DNA of 64,000 bases from Streptococcus moroccensis (GCF_030812835.1 NZ_JAUSTM010000005.1:60335-124334), one strand, 5' to 3'; counted from the first letter of the stretch, positions 37,876 through 46,776 are shown. The notes: generated by a model not told the origin, from the sequence alone. Translations and numbers: made by a program.

Positions 37876-38823
37876 ATGAAACAGAATTTAAAAACGAACC
37901 TAGCTTGGCTAGGATTAGTTGTAGGCCTTTATGTCTTACTGTCGCTCCTGATTAACTCGGGTGTTATTAATTTTTACTATGTTCAAATTTTGCAACAAAT
38001 AGGAATAAATATTATTTTAGCTGTAGGCCTTAACCTTATTGTAGGGTTCTCTGGACAATTTTCACTGGGACATGCAGGGTTTATGGCCATCGGTGCCTAC
38101 ACAACTGCAATCATTGGTAAACAAATGCCAACGTACGGTGGCTTTGTCTTGACAATCGTAATAGGTATGGTTATTGCTGGGTTAGTGGCAACCTTAGTGG
38201 GTATTCCTACACTTAGACTCAAAGGGGATTATTTAGCGATTGCGACCCTTGGAGTTGCAGAAATTGTGCGTATTTTAATCATCAATGGTGGTAGTCTCAC
38301 CAATGGTGCTGCTGGGATTATGGGGATTCCACCCTTCACGAGTTGGCAGTGGGTCTTCGGATTAGCAGTGATTTCTATTGTGCTGATCATGAACTTTTTA
38401 CGCAGCCCTATGGGGCGAGCTACAATTGCTGTTCGCGAAGATGAGATTGCAGCTGAGTCTATGGGGGTTAATACAACCAAAGTAAAAGTTGCAGCCTTTG
38501 TCATCGGTGCGATGACCGCTGCAGTTGCTGGTAGCCTTCAAGCTGGATATATCGGAACCATTGTCCCTAAAGATTTTGCCTTTATGACATCTGTCAATGT
38601 CTTGATTATCATTGTTTTAGGGGGCTTGGGATCGATGACTGGTTCCATTATTGCAGCAGTGCTTTTAGGGATTATTAATGTACTCCTTCAAAGCGTTTCT
38701 GATATACGGATGATTATCTATGCTTTGGCTCTGGTCCTCATTATGATTTTCCGTCCTGGTGGACTCCTAGGAACCAAGGAATTGACCTTGTCCACCCTGT
38801 TTCAAAAAAAGGAGGAAAAGTAG
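37876..38823 (+). CDS. livM: Branched-chain amino acid ABC transporter permease LivM
   Basis: A 315-residue permease of the LivM family with GLNLIVGFSGQFSLGHAGF near residue 50 and the coupling-loop segment AVREDEIAAESMGVN. About nine to ten hydrophobic segments. It starts one base after livH, with AAAGGAGAAGG inside the end of livH. Confidence 0.93.
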   Translation: MKQNLKTNLAWLGLVVGLYVLLSLLINSGVINFYYVQILQQIGINIILAVGLNLIVGFSGQFSLGHAGFMAIGAYTTAIIGKQMPTYGGFVLTIVIGMVIAGLVATLVGIPTLRLKGDYLAIATLGVAEIVRILIINGGSLTNGAAGIMGIPPFTSWQWVFGLAVISIVLIMNFLRSPMGRATIAVREDEIAAESMGVNTTKVKVAAFVIGAMTAAVAGSLQAGYIGTIVPKDFAFMTSVNVLIIIVLGGLGSMTGSIIAAVLLGIINVLLQSVSDIRMIIYALALVLIMIFRPGGLLGTKELTLSTLFQKKEEK

Positions 38824-39588
38824 ATGGCATTACTTGACGTCAAAAATCTGACCAAACACTTCGGTGGACTGACAGCAGTTGGAGATGTAACATTGGAACT
38901 CGAACGCGGAGAACTTGTTGGGCTTATCGGACCAAACGGAGCGGGAAAAACAACCCTATTTAACCTCTTGACAGGTGTTTATGAGCCAAGCGAAGGAACA
39001 GTAACCTTAGATGGGAAACTACTGAATGGAAAAGCCCCTTATAAGATTGCTGCTGCAGGTTTAGGCCGTACCTTTCAAAATATTCGCCTCTTTAAGAACA
39101 TGACGGTCTTAGAAAATGTCTTAGTAGGTTTAGGAAATCACCATTCGTCTCATATCCTTGCTTCCTTCTTGCGCTTACCTCAGTTTTACCAATCTGAAGC
39201 CAGCCTCAAAGAAAAAGCCTTGGAATTGTTAGCCATCTTTGACTTGGACAAAGAAGCAGACACGCTTGCCAAGAACCTTCCCTATGGGCGACAACGCCGG
39301 TTGGAAATTGTTCGCGCCTTGGCAACAGAACCGAAAATCTTGTTTTTAGATGAACCTGCTGCAGGGATGAATCCTCAAGAGACGGCTGAATTAACGGCTC
39401 TTATTCGGCAACTTAAGGAACAGTTTGATCTGACCATTATGTTGATTGAACACGATATGAGTCTGGTCATGAAAGTGACGGAACGCATCTATGTTCTTGA
39501 GTATGGCCGTTTGATTGCTCACGGAACGCCAGACGAAATTAAAGCCAATAAACGCGTGATTGAAGCCTATCTGGGAGGTGAAGCCTAA
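38824..39588 (+). CDS. livG: Branched-chain amino acid ABC transporter ATPase LivG
   Basis: A 254-residue ATPase with Walker A GPNGAGKTT, a LivG-type signature region LPYGRQRRLEIVRAL and Walker B ILFLDEPAAGMNP. It energises LivHM together with LivF. It begins directly after the livM stop, with AAAGGAGG inside livM's 3' end. Confidence 0.94.
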   Translation: MALLDVKNLTKHFGGLTAVGDVTLELERGELVGLIGPNGAGKTTLFNLLTGVYEPSEGTVTLDGKLLNGKAPYKIAAAGLGRTFQNIRLFKNMTVLENVLVGLGNHHSSHILASFLRLPQFYQSEASLKEKALELLAIFDLDKEADTLAKNLPYGRQRRLEIVRALATEPKILFLDEPAAGMNPQETAELTALIRQLKEQFDLTIMLIEHDMSLVMKVTERIYVLEYGRLIAHGTPDEIKANKRVIEAYLGGEA

Positions 39589-40298
39589 TGTCAATGTTAA
39601 AAGTAGACCAACTCTCGGTTCACTATGGTGTCATTCAGGCGGTTAAGGATGTCACCTTTGAAGTGAATGAAGGCGAAGTTGTATCGCTAATCGGTGCTAA
39701 TGGTGCCGGAAAAACATCTATTTTAAGAACAATTTCTGGCCTGGTTCGCCCGTCTAGCGGAAGCATTTCTTTTTTGGGCAATGAGATTCAAAAGGTACCT
39801 GCTCAAAAGATTGTTGCCTCAGGACTCTCTCATGTTCCTGAAGGGCGCCATGTGTTTTCTGGCTTAACTGTCCTAGAAAATTTAGAAATGGGAGCCTTTT
39901 TGAAAAAAGATCGGGACGAAAACCAAGCGAATCTTAAAAAAGTATTTGACCGTTTCCCACGCTTGGAGGAACGAAAAAATCAGGATGCTGCGACCCTATC
40001 TGGCGGTGAACAACAAATGTTAGCCATGGGACGAGCGCTCATGTCAACGCCTAAATTGTTGCTGTTGGATGAGCCATCGATGGGATTGGCACCCATCTTT
40101 ATTCAAGAAATTTTTGATATTATTCAAGACATACAAAAACAGGGCACGACGGTGCTTCTGATTGAACAAAACGCCAATATGGCCTTGTCTATCTCTAATC
40201 GTGGCTACGTGCTTGAGACAGGCTCTATCGTTCTCTCAGGAACAGGTCAAGAGTTGCTCACGTCTGATGACGTTCGAAAGGCTTATCTCGGTGGTTAA
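39588..40298 (+). CDS. livF: Branched-chain amino acid ABC transporter ATPase LivF
   Basis: A 236-residue ATPase with Walker A GANGAGKTS, signature LSGGEQQMLAMGRAL and Walker B LLLLDEPSMGLAP. Its ATG overlaps the livG stop (TAATG). Last gene of the operon, followed by a terminator. Confidence 0.94.
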   Translation: MSMLKVDQLSVHYGVIQAVKDVTFEVNEGEVVSLIGANGAGKTSILRTISGLVRPSSGSISFLGNEIQKVPAQKIVASGLSHVPEGRHVFSGLTVLENLEMGAFLKKDRDENQANLKKVFDRFPRLEERKNQDAATLSGGEQQMLAMGRALMSTPKLLLLDEPSMGLAPIFIQEIFDIIQDIQKQGTTVLLIEQNANMALSISNRGYVLETGSIVLSGTGQELLTSDDVRKAYLGG

Positions 40299-40303
40299 AG
40301 TTA

Positions 40304-40325
40304 AACTCGCTTTGGCGGGTTTTTT
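40304..40325 (+). terminator. Terminator of the liv operon
   Basis: AACTCGC / GCGGGTT stem with one wobble pair, 4-base loop, then TTTTT. Confidence 0.8.
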
Positions 40326-40346
40326 GTTTAAGGCTGTTGCTTTAGG

Positions 40347-40355
40347 TGGTATACT
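40347..40355 (+). promoter_or_regulatory. Extended -10 before the three accessory genes
   Basis: TGGTATACT, about 145 bases before the start at 40499, which implies a long leader. Confidence 0.55.
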
Positions 40356-40379
40356 AATATAAAAGGACTAGATTTTTTT

Positions 40380-40490
40380 AAGTACGAGACGGATACGGGC
40401 AGGTCCTCTTTTGTTCCTGTCGAATCTGGTCTCGCACCTTGGTAGAATCAGGTTTCCCATTTCGGAAGCAACAGTAGCAATCACAGAGGA
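40380..40490 (+). ncRNA. Putative structured leader RNA, type unknown
   Basis: A long stem is formed by GTACGAGAC (40382-40390) and GTCTCGCAC (40429-40437), with one mismatch, and inner pairings GAT/ATC and GCAGG/CCTGT. A conserved-looking single-stranded region (about 40440-40480) then leads to the GAGGAGG RBS of the 137-aa membrane protein. No match to a riboswitch or T-box class was recognised; there is no terminator-like helix with a T-run between it and the gene. Confidence 0.4.
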
Positions 40491-40498
40491 GGCGTTTG

Positions 40499-40912
40499 AT
40501 GACAGCAGATAAACAAAATCGTATTTGGTCCTTGCTGGTAAGAGATTACCTTGTGTTTATTGCCCTAGTAATGGTACTACATGCCGTTCTTCAATTTTTT
40601 CAAGGAGCAGAACAGTTTGCTTTTTCAACTCATATTTTGGCGTCTGGTGTTTTTCTAGGCAGTTCATTGGTCCGCTATCTGGGCTCCAATGGATGGCTAA
40701 AGGGGTGTTTACTACCTGTCCTTATTTTTATAGTATTAACAGGTGCTTTAATCTTCTTGTTTGGAGAAACACTTTTTTACCTACCTTGGATCTGGGTACC
40801 GCCGGTGGCCTTTTTAATTGCTGGGCTGGCTTTAGTCGTTCACTGTTATTTTATTCGAAAGTCCTTTAAACTGGACTGGGACAATAAGCCAGGGCGTCAT
40901 GAAAAATTATAG
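40499..40912 (+). CDS. Small membrane protein with four transmembrane segments
   Basis: A 137-residue hypothetical protein with four hydrophobic segments (about residues 17-35, 42-60, 68-86 and 93-115) and a basic C-terminal tail ending near NKPGRHEKL. This layout resembles DUF3021-type proteins, but the match is weak by eye. ATG 40499 has GAGGAGG seven bases upstream; the TTG at 40496 is not needed. Preceded by a structured leader. Function unknown. Confidence 0.65.
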   Translation: MTADKQNRIWSLLVRDYLVFIALVMVLHAVLQFFQGAEQFAFSTHILASGVFLGSSLVRYLGSNGWLKGCLLPVLIFIVLTGALIFLFGETLFYLPWIWVPPVAFLIAGLALVVHCYFIRKSFKLDWDNKPGRHEKL

Positions 40913-40962
40913 AATCTCCGCTTTTTTCGCTAGAAAAAAGTGTTTTTTTGTGCTTATTTTGG

Positions 40963-40968
40963 TAAGAT
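40963..40968 (+). promoter_or_regulatory. Putative -10 of the beta-helix protein gene
   Basis: TAAGAT with TGG just upstream (40960-40962), 27 bases before the GTG start. Confidence 0.4.
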
Positions 40969-40995
40969 AGAGGTATTGCTTTTTAGGAGATAATT

Positions 40996-42462
40996 GTGGA
41001 TCAGAAGAAAAAAACGTTACAGGAACTAAGGCGCGAGCGAGCTAGAAAAAGAGATAAACGAGTGTTACTGAGTTTATCTGTCTTTTTGATACTCTTATTT
41101 ATGGTGTATCTTGTGACAAATCCACCACAGTTTCATCTCCCTAAGTTTTCCTTCAGTTGGCCAAAATGGTCATTGGCATCCTCACCTCAAAAGGAAGAGC
41201 AACCTGAAGTTGAGGGGAAATTTTCAAAAGGGCAACAGGTGCTCATCAGTCCGGAAGCCATTGACGGAGATTCTTCCCTATCACCTTATCTCAATCGACT
41301 AGCAAGAGTTGAATCTTTGGAACTGATAGAAGAAGGTGACAAACAAAATATTGTTTACACCCTGAACTTTGGACGTGATGATAAGGTCTCAGGCATTGCT
41401 GAGGGCTTTCTCGCTGAAGAAGCAACTGGTTTTGCCTTAGGGCAGGAAGTGGAACTGTTAGACAGAGTTGGTTCTGCTAGAGTTGAAACGATTACCAAAA
41501 CAGATGGTTACGAAACCTATTCGGTGACTCTTGAGGATGGACAGACTGTGGATTCTCTTAGTTTTCATCAGTTAGCCTATGTATATGACATTCCGCTTGA
41601 GGCGGCAGCTCTTCCTCGTGAAAACAATCGATTGATTCAAGAGGCGATGGATTTAACCAGTCAGTATAGCTTTGTCGTGGTTCGTTTTCCAAAGGGCCAG
41701 TACCGTATTGGATCAGCGACTCCGGAGTCAGAATACCTCTTGCTACGGTCAAATGTTGAATTGCGGGGACAGGATACGGAATTAATCGTTGAAGGCTCTG
41801 CCCGTTGGTTCGGGTTAGCCACTGGGGTGACCGGCTATGACGGGGTGTCGCATTTCCTAATGAATGGGCTGACCTTTAAAGCCAGTGATTTGGTTAATGG
41901 CAATCAATTGTTGATTATGACCAATCATGGCTATGGGTGGCAAATTGAGAACAATCAGTTTTCCATGGTTCATAAAATGTCCAGCCACATTTTTGACTTA
42001 GGAGGCTTACAAGACTCCGTCTTTAACGGCAATCGTTTTGAAGGTTATGCACCTGAACTGACACAGGTAACTGAGATTGGTGATCGCGACCTCCATAATT
42101 TTTATGCTGAGGCGATTCAACTGGATTCCTCTCACAATGCAGTTGGTTGGGATGGTGGCATGATGCGAGCGATTGATCCAAACTATGACTGGACAACTAG
42201 TCAACCTGTGATGTCTAACAACATCACGATTAGTCATAATGCCTTTTTACCCTACTATAATCCTCAAGGGGAATTGGTCGCTTACGGGGCAACGGTTGGT
42301 CAGCATTCGTCTTATGTAGGCATGACGAGTATTTTTGGAAACACTTTTGAAAATACTCTGGCGACACGCTACAAGGACCAAACGAGTGACCAATGGGTTC
42401 TTGAACCGGTTCATTTACAGTCCAATGCACCAGTTGACATAAGAGATAATAGCTACCAGTAG
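40996..42462 (+). CDS. Membrane-anchored protein with a predicted right-handed beta-helix
   Basis: A 488-residue protein: a very basic N terminus (about 25 residues rich in Arg and Lys), one transmembrane segment (about 25-43), a proline-rich spacer, an unrecognised region to about residue 200, then a domain with repeated N-N-x-F/I-x-x-x rungs (ENNQFS, NGNRFEG, NNITISHNAF, FGNTFENT), typical of pectate-lyase-like beta-helices. The domain should lie outside the membrane. GTG is the start because AGGAGA is five bases upstream. Family members bind or cleave polysaccharides, but no catalytic residues can be assigned. Lies between liv and the CBS-ACT gene. Confidence 0.68.
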   Translation: MDQKKKTLQELRRERARKRDKRVLLSLSVFLILLFMVYLVTNPPQFHLPKFSFSWPKWSLASSPQKEEQPEVEGKFSKGQQVLISPEAIDGDSSLSPYLNRLARVESLELIEEGDKQNIVYTLNFGRDDKVSGIAEGFLAEEATGFALGQEVELLDRVGSARVETITKTDGYETYSVTLEDGQTVDSLSFHQLAYVYDIPLEAAALPRENNRLIQEAMDLTSQYSFVVVRFPKGQYRIGSATPESEYLLLRSNVELRGQDTELIVEGSARWFGLATGVTGYDGVSHFLMNGLTFKASDLVNGNQLLIMTNHGYGWQIENNQFSMVHKMSSHIFDLGGLQDSVFNGNRFEGYAPELTQVTEIGDRDLHNFYAEAIQLDSSHNAVGWDGGMMRAIDPNYDWTTSQPVMSNNITISHNAFLPYYNPQGELVAYGATVGQHSSYVGMTSIFGNTFENTLATRYKDQTSDQWVLEPVHLQSNAPVDIRDNSYQ

Positions 42463-42497
42463 ACCAAAATGGGCTTAAACCAAAGAAAGAGGTTGTG

Positions 42498-43139
42498 ATG
42501 GATTACCAAGAGTTACTAAGTAAACTTTCGACGTTTATAGCACATCAAGGAGAAAAGTATGTTTCTCCTGCTAAAGCGGGACCGCATGCTCCTGAAATGG
42601 AAAGTTTAAAAAGCCAAGGGCAACAAGCCAGAAGTGCTTTTACAGCATTAGCGCTGGCTCTTGAAGAAAGGGTTCCTGGGTTTAATCGTCAAGCGACCAG
42701 CCAATGGATGAACCAGGCGCAAATCCTGCGACCACACTTCTGGGCCTATTTTATTGAGGAGACAAGGAGCTCTCAAGAGCCTGCCATAGCTTTGAGAGTC
42801 TTGCAGGATACGAAAAGTCTCGGTATCTCGCTGGAGGTAAGTGTCATTGAGCGTTCCTTAGCAGAGGATACCCTTTCAAGATTAAATCGAGTTCTCGACT
42901 TGCCATGTCAAGATGGTCTTTACTATTTTGCACAAGAAAACGGGACGAGTCGTAGAGTGGAAATGACAGAAGAAAACCGCAAAGCTCTCGTTGGATCTGT
43001 CGAAAAAGGATGTGTCCGTAAAGTGCAGGTCAAATATGATGTCACAGATTTAAGTCAGTTTTCCTCTTTTGAAGATTTAGAAGAGGAATTATTAAAAGGG
43101 TGGGAAATCATACAGCCTTACTACCGGATAACTCAATAA
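42498..43139 (+). CDS. Conserved hypothetical cytoplasmic protein
   Basis: A 213-residue soluble protein of unknown function. ATG 42498 follows GAAAGAGG; a GTG directly before it (42495) is in frame. It has no signal peptide or membrane segment, is rich in Glu and Gln, and has a compact alpha/beta look with a central HFWAYFIEE segment and a C-terminal FEDLEEELLKGWEIIQPYY segment. It starts 35 bases after the beta-helix gene and is probably co-transcribed. I do not recognise the family with confidence. Confidence 0.6.
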   Translation: MDYQELLSKLSTFIAHQGEKYVSPAKAGPHAPEMESLKSQGQQARSAFTALALALEERVPGFNRQATSQWMNQAQILRPHFWAYFIEETRSSQEPAIALRVLQDTKSLGISLEVSVIERSLAEDTLSRLNRVLDLPCQDGLYYFAQENGTSRRVEMTEENRKALVGSVEKGCVRKVQVKYDVTDLSQFSSFEDLEEELLKGWEIIQPYYRITQ

Positions 43140-43262
43140 TTTTAAAGCAGACTCTTTTTATGTCTTGTTTTATGATTTTTTAAAAAGAAAAAAAAAGAAC
43201 TGACGCTTCAGTCGTTAAGCTGTGAAAACTTTTAATGAAAGCTAGCAAAACGCTTCCAAAAA

Positions 43263-43271
43263 TGCTATAAT
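43263..43271 (+). promoter_or_regulatory. Extended -10 of the CBS-ACT gene
   Basis: TGCTATAAT, 28 bases before the start. An imperfect cre-like stretch (GCAAAACGCTTCCA) overlaps the -35 region around 43245-43258. Confidence 0.55.
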
Positions 43272-43298
43272 GATGATAGAAATTCAAAGGAGGCGTTT

Positions 43299-43952
43299 AT
43301 GGCAGTTAAAGATTTTATGACCAAAAAGGTTATCTACGTTAGCCCTGAAACAACAGTAGCATCTGCAGCAGATTTGATGAGAGAGCATGGAATTCACCGC
43401 TTACCCGTCATTGAAAATGACAAGTTGGTTGGTCTGGTAACAGAAGGAACCATTGCTGAAGCAAGTCCATCCAAAGCGACCAGCCTTTCTATCTATGAAA
43501 TGAATTACCTGCTAAACAAGACCAAGGTCGGTCAGATCATGATTAAAGATGTCGTTACGGTTTCTAAATTGGCGAGTCTAGAGGACGCTGTAGCTCTCAT
43601 GTTGGCGCACAGCATTGGTGTTCTGCCAGTCGTTGATCACGACGTTATTAGTGGTATTATTACAGATAAGGATGTCTTTAAGGCCTTCTTAGAAGTCTCT
43701 GGTTACGGTGAAGATGGCGTCCGTGTGCGCTTGATTACTGATAATGGTATTGGTGTTCTGGAAAAAATCATTCATCTTATTTCAGAAGAGAATCTCAATA
43801 TCTCACACACTGTTAATATTCCTCGAAAAGATGGCAAAGTTATTATCGAAGTTCAAATAGACGGTGAATTTGACAAGGAGCAACTGAAAGCAAAATTCAC
43901 TGAAAATGGATTTGAAGTAGATGGCATTGTCAGAACCTCATCCAAGCAGTAG
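43299..43952 (+). CDS. CBS-pair and ACT domain protein (AcuB-like)
   Basis: A 217-residue cytoplasmic protein: two CBS motifs (about residues 7-60 and 78-130, each with a V.P..T/S....A..LM...I..LPV/I pattern) and a C-terminal ACT domain (about 140-212). CBS pairs bind adenosyl ligands and ACT domains bind amino acids, so a sensor role linked to amino acid metabolism is plausible. In other streptococci the homologue directly follows livF; here three genes lie between. CAAAGGAGG precedes the ATG. Confidence 0.78.
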   Translation: MAVKDFMTKKVIYVSPETTVASAADLMREHGIHRLPVIENDKLVGLVTEGTIAEASPSKATSLSIYEMNYLLNKTKVGQIMIKDVVTVSKLASLEDAVALMLAHSIGVLPVVDHDVISGIITDKDVFKAFLEVSGYGEDGVRVRLITDNGIGVLEKIIHLISEENLNISHTVNIPRKDGKVIIEVQIDGEFDKEQLKAKFTENGFEVDGIVRTSSKQ

Positions 43953-44098
43953 TAATGACTCTCTTTGGTTGATGTACTCGTTAATCAAAATCAAACCTTA
44001 GACTAAGCGACACAGCTATAGATAGAACTGAAGGAATCATTCACCGATAGCAAGGTCTCGAAGTGATGTTTAAAAAATTTAATTCCCTTATGGCAAGC

Positions 44099-44130
44099 AA
44101 AAACGAGTCCCAGCATTGGAACTCGTTTTT
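44099..44130. terminator. Bidirectional terminator between the CBS-ACT gene and mvaS
   Basis: AAAAACGAGTCC / GGAACTCGTTTTT stem-loop with A and T runs, 10 bases from the mvaS stop. Bases 43953-44098 show nothing else. Confidence 0.82.
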
Positions 44131-44139
44131 AGTATTTGA

Positions 44140-45288
44140 TTAGTTTTTGCGGTAAATGCGTTTATGATTTTCAATTCCTTGAAGGGCAAAACGGCTATCA
44201 TCAGGGTGTAGTTCAGGGCTATTCCCTTTTTCATCAAGAGAAATAGTCTCAAAGAACAGGGCTTCGTAATCAGTGATAGAAAGCGTTTGACGCTTGGCCA
44301 GCTCTTCTAAACGATTTGGGTTGAGGTGATTGCGGTAACCATCAACGAGGCGTGCTGAGAAAAGCTCACAAACAGCTCCTGAACCATAACTGTATAGGAG
44401 AATCTCATCGCCTGCAGATAGGTTATTGCTTTGTTCTAATAGGGATAGTAAGGACAGGAAGAGCGACCCTGTATAGATATTACCAACTTCTTGGTTATAG
44501 ACAATAGCCTCTAAGAAACGTTCCTCGTGTTTTTCAGATGGCTTGAGAGACCGCAAGCCTTTAAGCCCTTGTTTTGCAAATGGGATATGAAGGCATACAG
44601 CTGCGAAATCATCTAACGTTTTACCGGTCTGTTGTTGGTAATATTCAAAGGTCGTCTGGAGACAATCTGTATATTGCTCAGTTGAGAAGCGACCATCTAC
44701 CTCTGGATAAGGGCTATAGTTTGGTCGCCAAAAATCCATGACATCCCTGGTTTGGTAAACATTGTCCCAGTTGAGTTCAAGGATACTAGGATTAGCAGAA
44801 ACAAGCATGGCCACTGCGCCGGCCCCTTGAGTAGGCTCGCCTCCAGAATGTAATCCATATTTAGCAATATCACTTGCAATAACCAAAACTTTTGACTCTG
44901 GACGATTGGCAATATGGTTGCGGGCGAATTCTAATCCAGCAGCAGCAGAATAACAGGCTTCTTTGAGCTCAATCGCGCGAGCATAGGGTTGAATACCCAA
45001 GAGACCATGGATGTAGACAGCAGCAGCCTTGGATTGATCGATGCCGGTTTCTGTTCCAACAATAACCATGTCGATAGCAGCCTTGTCCTCGTCTGTTAAA
45101 ATCTGAGCAGCAGCTTCAGCACCGAGGGTCACGATATCCTGGGTGACTGGAGCAATAGCCATTGCTTTTTGCATAAGACCTATAGTGTATTTATCTGGGT
45201 CTGTGTTGCGAGCTTTTGCTAATTCTTTTAAATCTAAAACATAGTTTGGTAAGGCAAGACCCATTTTGTCGATACCTATTTTTATCAT
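44140..45288 (-). CDS. mvaS: Hydroxymethylglutaryl-CoA synthase
   Basis: MvaS condenses acetyl-CoA with acetoacetyl-CoA to HMG-CoA in the mevalonate pathway. The 382-residue enzyme has Glu80 in GTETGID, catalytic Cys112 in KEACYSAAA and the His in CLHIPFAKQ. The ATG at 45288 is chosen: homology begins there and GAGG lies upstream. The frame extends to 45396, but that part overlaps the thiolase gene and is not family-like. It is encoded 16 bases after the thiolase, which makes its substrate. The HMG-CoA reductase gene is not in this window. Confidence 0.94.
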   Translation of the reverse strand: MIKIGIDKMGLALPNYVLDLKELAKARNTDPDKYTIGLMQKAMAIAPVTQDIVTLGAEAAAQILTDEDKAAIDMVIVGTETGIDQSKAAAVYIHGLLGIQPYARAIELKEACYSAAAGLEFARNHIANRPESKVLVIASDIAKYGLHSGGEPTQGAGAVAMLVSANPSILELNWDNVYQTRDVMDFWRPNYSPYPEVDGRFSTEQYTDCLQTTFEYYQQQTGKTLDDFAAVCLHIPFAKQGLKGLRSLKPSEKHEERFLEAIVYNQEVGNIYTGSLFLSLLSLLEQSNNLSAGDEILLYSYGSGAVCELFSARLVDGYRNHLNPNRLEELAKRQTLSITDYEALFFETISLDEKGNSPELHPDDSRFALQGIENHKRIYRKN

Positions 45289-45304
45289 TTTTATAACCTC
45301 ATTT

Positions 45305-46480
45305 TTAGGGAAGTGAGACAGCCATACTGATACCTTGTCCACCTCCGATACATAGACTGGCCAAGCCAAGATGACCATTTTGTTTTTGGAGTTCATGGAT
45401 AAGCGAGACTAATATCCTAGCACCGCTTGCTCCAATCGGGTGTCCGAGGGCGATTGCGCCACCATTTACATTAACTTTATCAGGCGAAACGCCTAATTCT
45501 TGTTGGACAGCTAATGCTTGTGAAGCAAAGGCTTCGTTAAATTCGAATAAGTCAAAGTCTTCGATTTTACGTTCCAATTTTTTTAAGAGCTTTTGAGTGG
45601 CAGGGATTGGACCTAGTCCCATAACAGATGGATCCAATCCGACACTAGCCCACCCTTCGATATAGGCTAGCGGAGTTAGCCCATAACGTTCCACGCTTTC
45701 TTGACTAGCAAGGACCACAATGGCCATCCCATCATTAATACCCGAACTATTCCCAGCTGTTAAAAGGCCGTCTTTTTTAAAGGAAGGACGTAGTTGAGCT
45801 AATTGGTCAAGACTGGTTTGACGAGGATGTTCATCCTGGTCAAAGACTACTTTTTCCCGTCTCTTTTGGACTTGGATAGGGACAATCTCATCGGCAAAGC
45901 GATTGGTTTCTAAGGCATTGAGGGCTTTTTCTTGGCTCTCAAAAGCCAGACGATCTAATTGTTCACGGGTAAACTGGAACCTTTCAGCAATCGTTTCGGC
46001 TGTTATTCCCATATGTATGTCTTCAAAAGCGTCTGTGAGACCATCTTTAACGATACTATCTTCAAGGGTTTGGTGGCCAAGCTTTGCGCCGAACCGGCTT
46101 GTCTTATCAAGGTAGGGGGCTTGGCTCATGAGCTCAACACCACCAGCGACGACTAAATCGTTATCTCCAACCATGATCGATTGGGCCGCTAATTGAATGC
46201 TTTTGAGACCTGAGCCACAGACTTTGTTAACGGTATAAGCCGTGCTGGCCTCAGGAAGACCTGACCTGATTGCAATTTGGCGAGCGATATTTTGCCCGTG
46301 TCCAGCCGAAAGAACATTGCCTAGAATCACCTCATCGATTGATTCTTTTGGAATTTTAGCCTGATGAAGGGTCTGGGTTAGCACCTGGGATCCTAAATCG
46401 GCAATAGTGATGTTTTGCAGGCTACCACCAAAACTTCCGATAGCGGATCGTTTGGCTGCTACAATGGCTACTTTTTTCAT
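45305..46480 (-). CDS. Acetyl-CoA C-acetyltransferase (biosynthetic thiolase)
   Basis: A 391-residue thiolase that joins two acetyl-CoA into acetoacetyl-CoA. Acyl-accepting Cys88 is in NKVCGSGLKSI; the C-terminal GGAIALGHPIGASGAR histidine and LCIGGGQG cysteine motifs complete the active site. It is a single-domain thiolase, not the bifunctional MvaE found in enterococci. Together with mvaS it forms a two-gene unit for the first two mevalonate steps. No close Shine-Dalgarno is seen before the ATG (AAAGG is 14 bases away). Confidence 0.92.
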   Translation of the reverse strand: MKKVAIVAAKRSAIGSFGGSLQNITIADLGSQVLTQTLHQAKIPKESIDEVILGNVLSAGHGQNIARQIAIRSGLPEASTAYTVNKVCGSGLKSIQLAAQSIMVGDNDLVVAGGVELMSQAPYLDKTSRFGAKLGHQTLEDSIVKDGLTDAFEDIHMGITAETIAERFQFTREQLDRLAFESQEKALNALETNRFADEIVPIQVQKRREKVVFDQDEHPRQTSLDQLAQLRPSFKKDGLLTAGNSSGINDGMAIVVLASQESVERYGLTPLAYIEGWASVGLDPSVMGLGPIPATQKLLKKLERKIEDFDLFEFNEAFASQALAVQQELGVSPDKVNVNGGAIALGHPIGASGARILVSLIHELQKQNGHLGLASLCIGGGQGISMAVSLP

Positions 46481-46605
46481 TCGTTAGATTAAAACCTTTC
46501 ATAAAGAAACCAATTGACAGGAGAGACATCACCAATCTTTTATACCCTATCTAATAAGGTTATCGGTGAATCCCATCAACTGGTTACGGATGATCTAGTT
46601 AGTTG

Positions 46606-46614
46606 ATTATACCA
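46606..46614 (-). promoter_or_regulatory. Extended -10 of the thiolase-mvaS operon
   Basis: TGGTATAAT on the minus strand, with TTAAAT as a poor -35 at 17 bases. It implies a leader of about 120 bases that contains imperfect pairings but no recognised riboswitch. Confidence 0.55.
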
Positions 46615-46776
46615 TTTTTCCAGTAAATATTTAAGCGAAAGAATTGGTCAATAAAAAATCAGACTCAAGGACTAGTTGAAAGTTTTTTTGAAAAATAATA
46701 GCTTTTTGAGACATTTTCTTGTAAAATAGAAGGGTAAACATAGTTTTCACAAAAGTAAAAAGGAGAACCCTTAAAC

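Noticed and set aside
40440..40490. Resemblance to SRP (4.5S) RNA because of a GGAAGCAACAGTAG-like stretch
   Set aside because: The conserved GGTCAGGTCCGGAAGGAAGCAG loop is not present and the flanking arms do not pair as in SRP RNA.
40356..40498. preQ1, guanidine, ZTP, THF riboswitch or T-box in the same leader
   Set aside because: None of the core consensus blocks I know was found; left as unknown class.
45289..45396. Longer mvaS start at 45396
   Set aside because: It would overlap the thiolase gene and add residues absent from the HMG-CoA synthase family.
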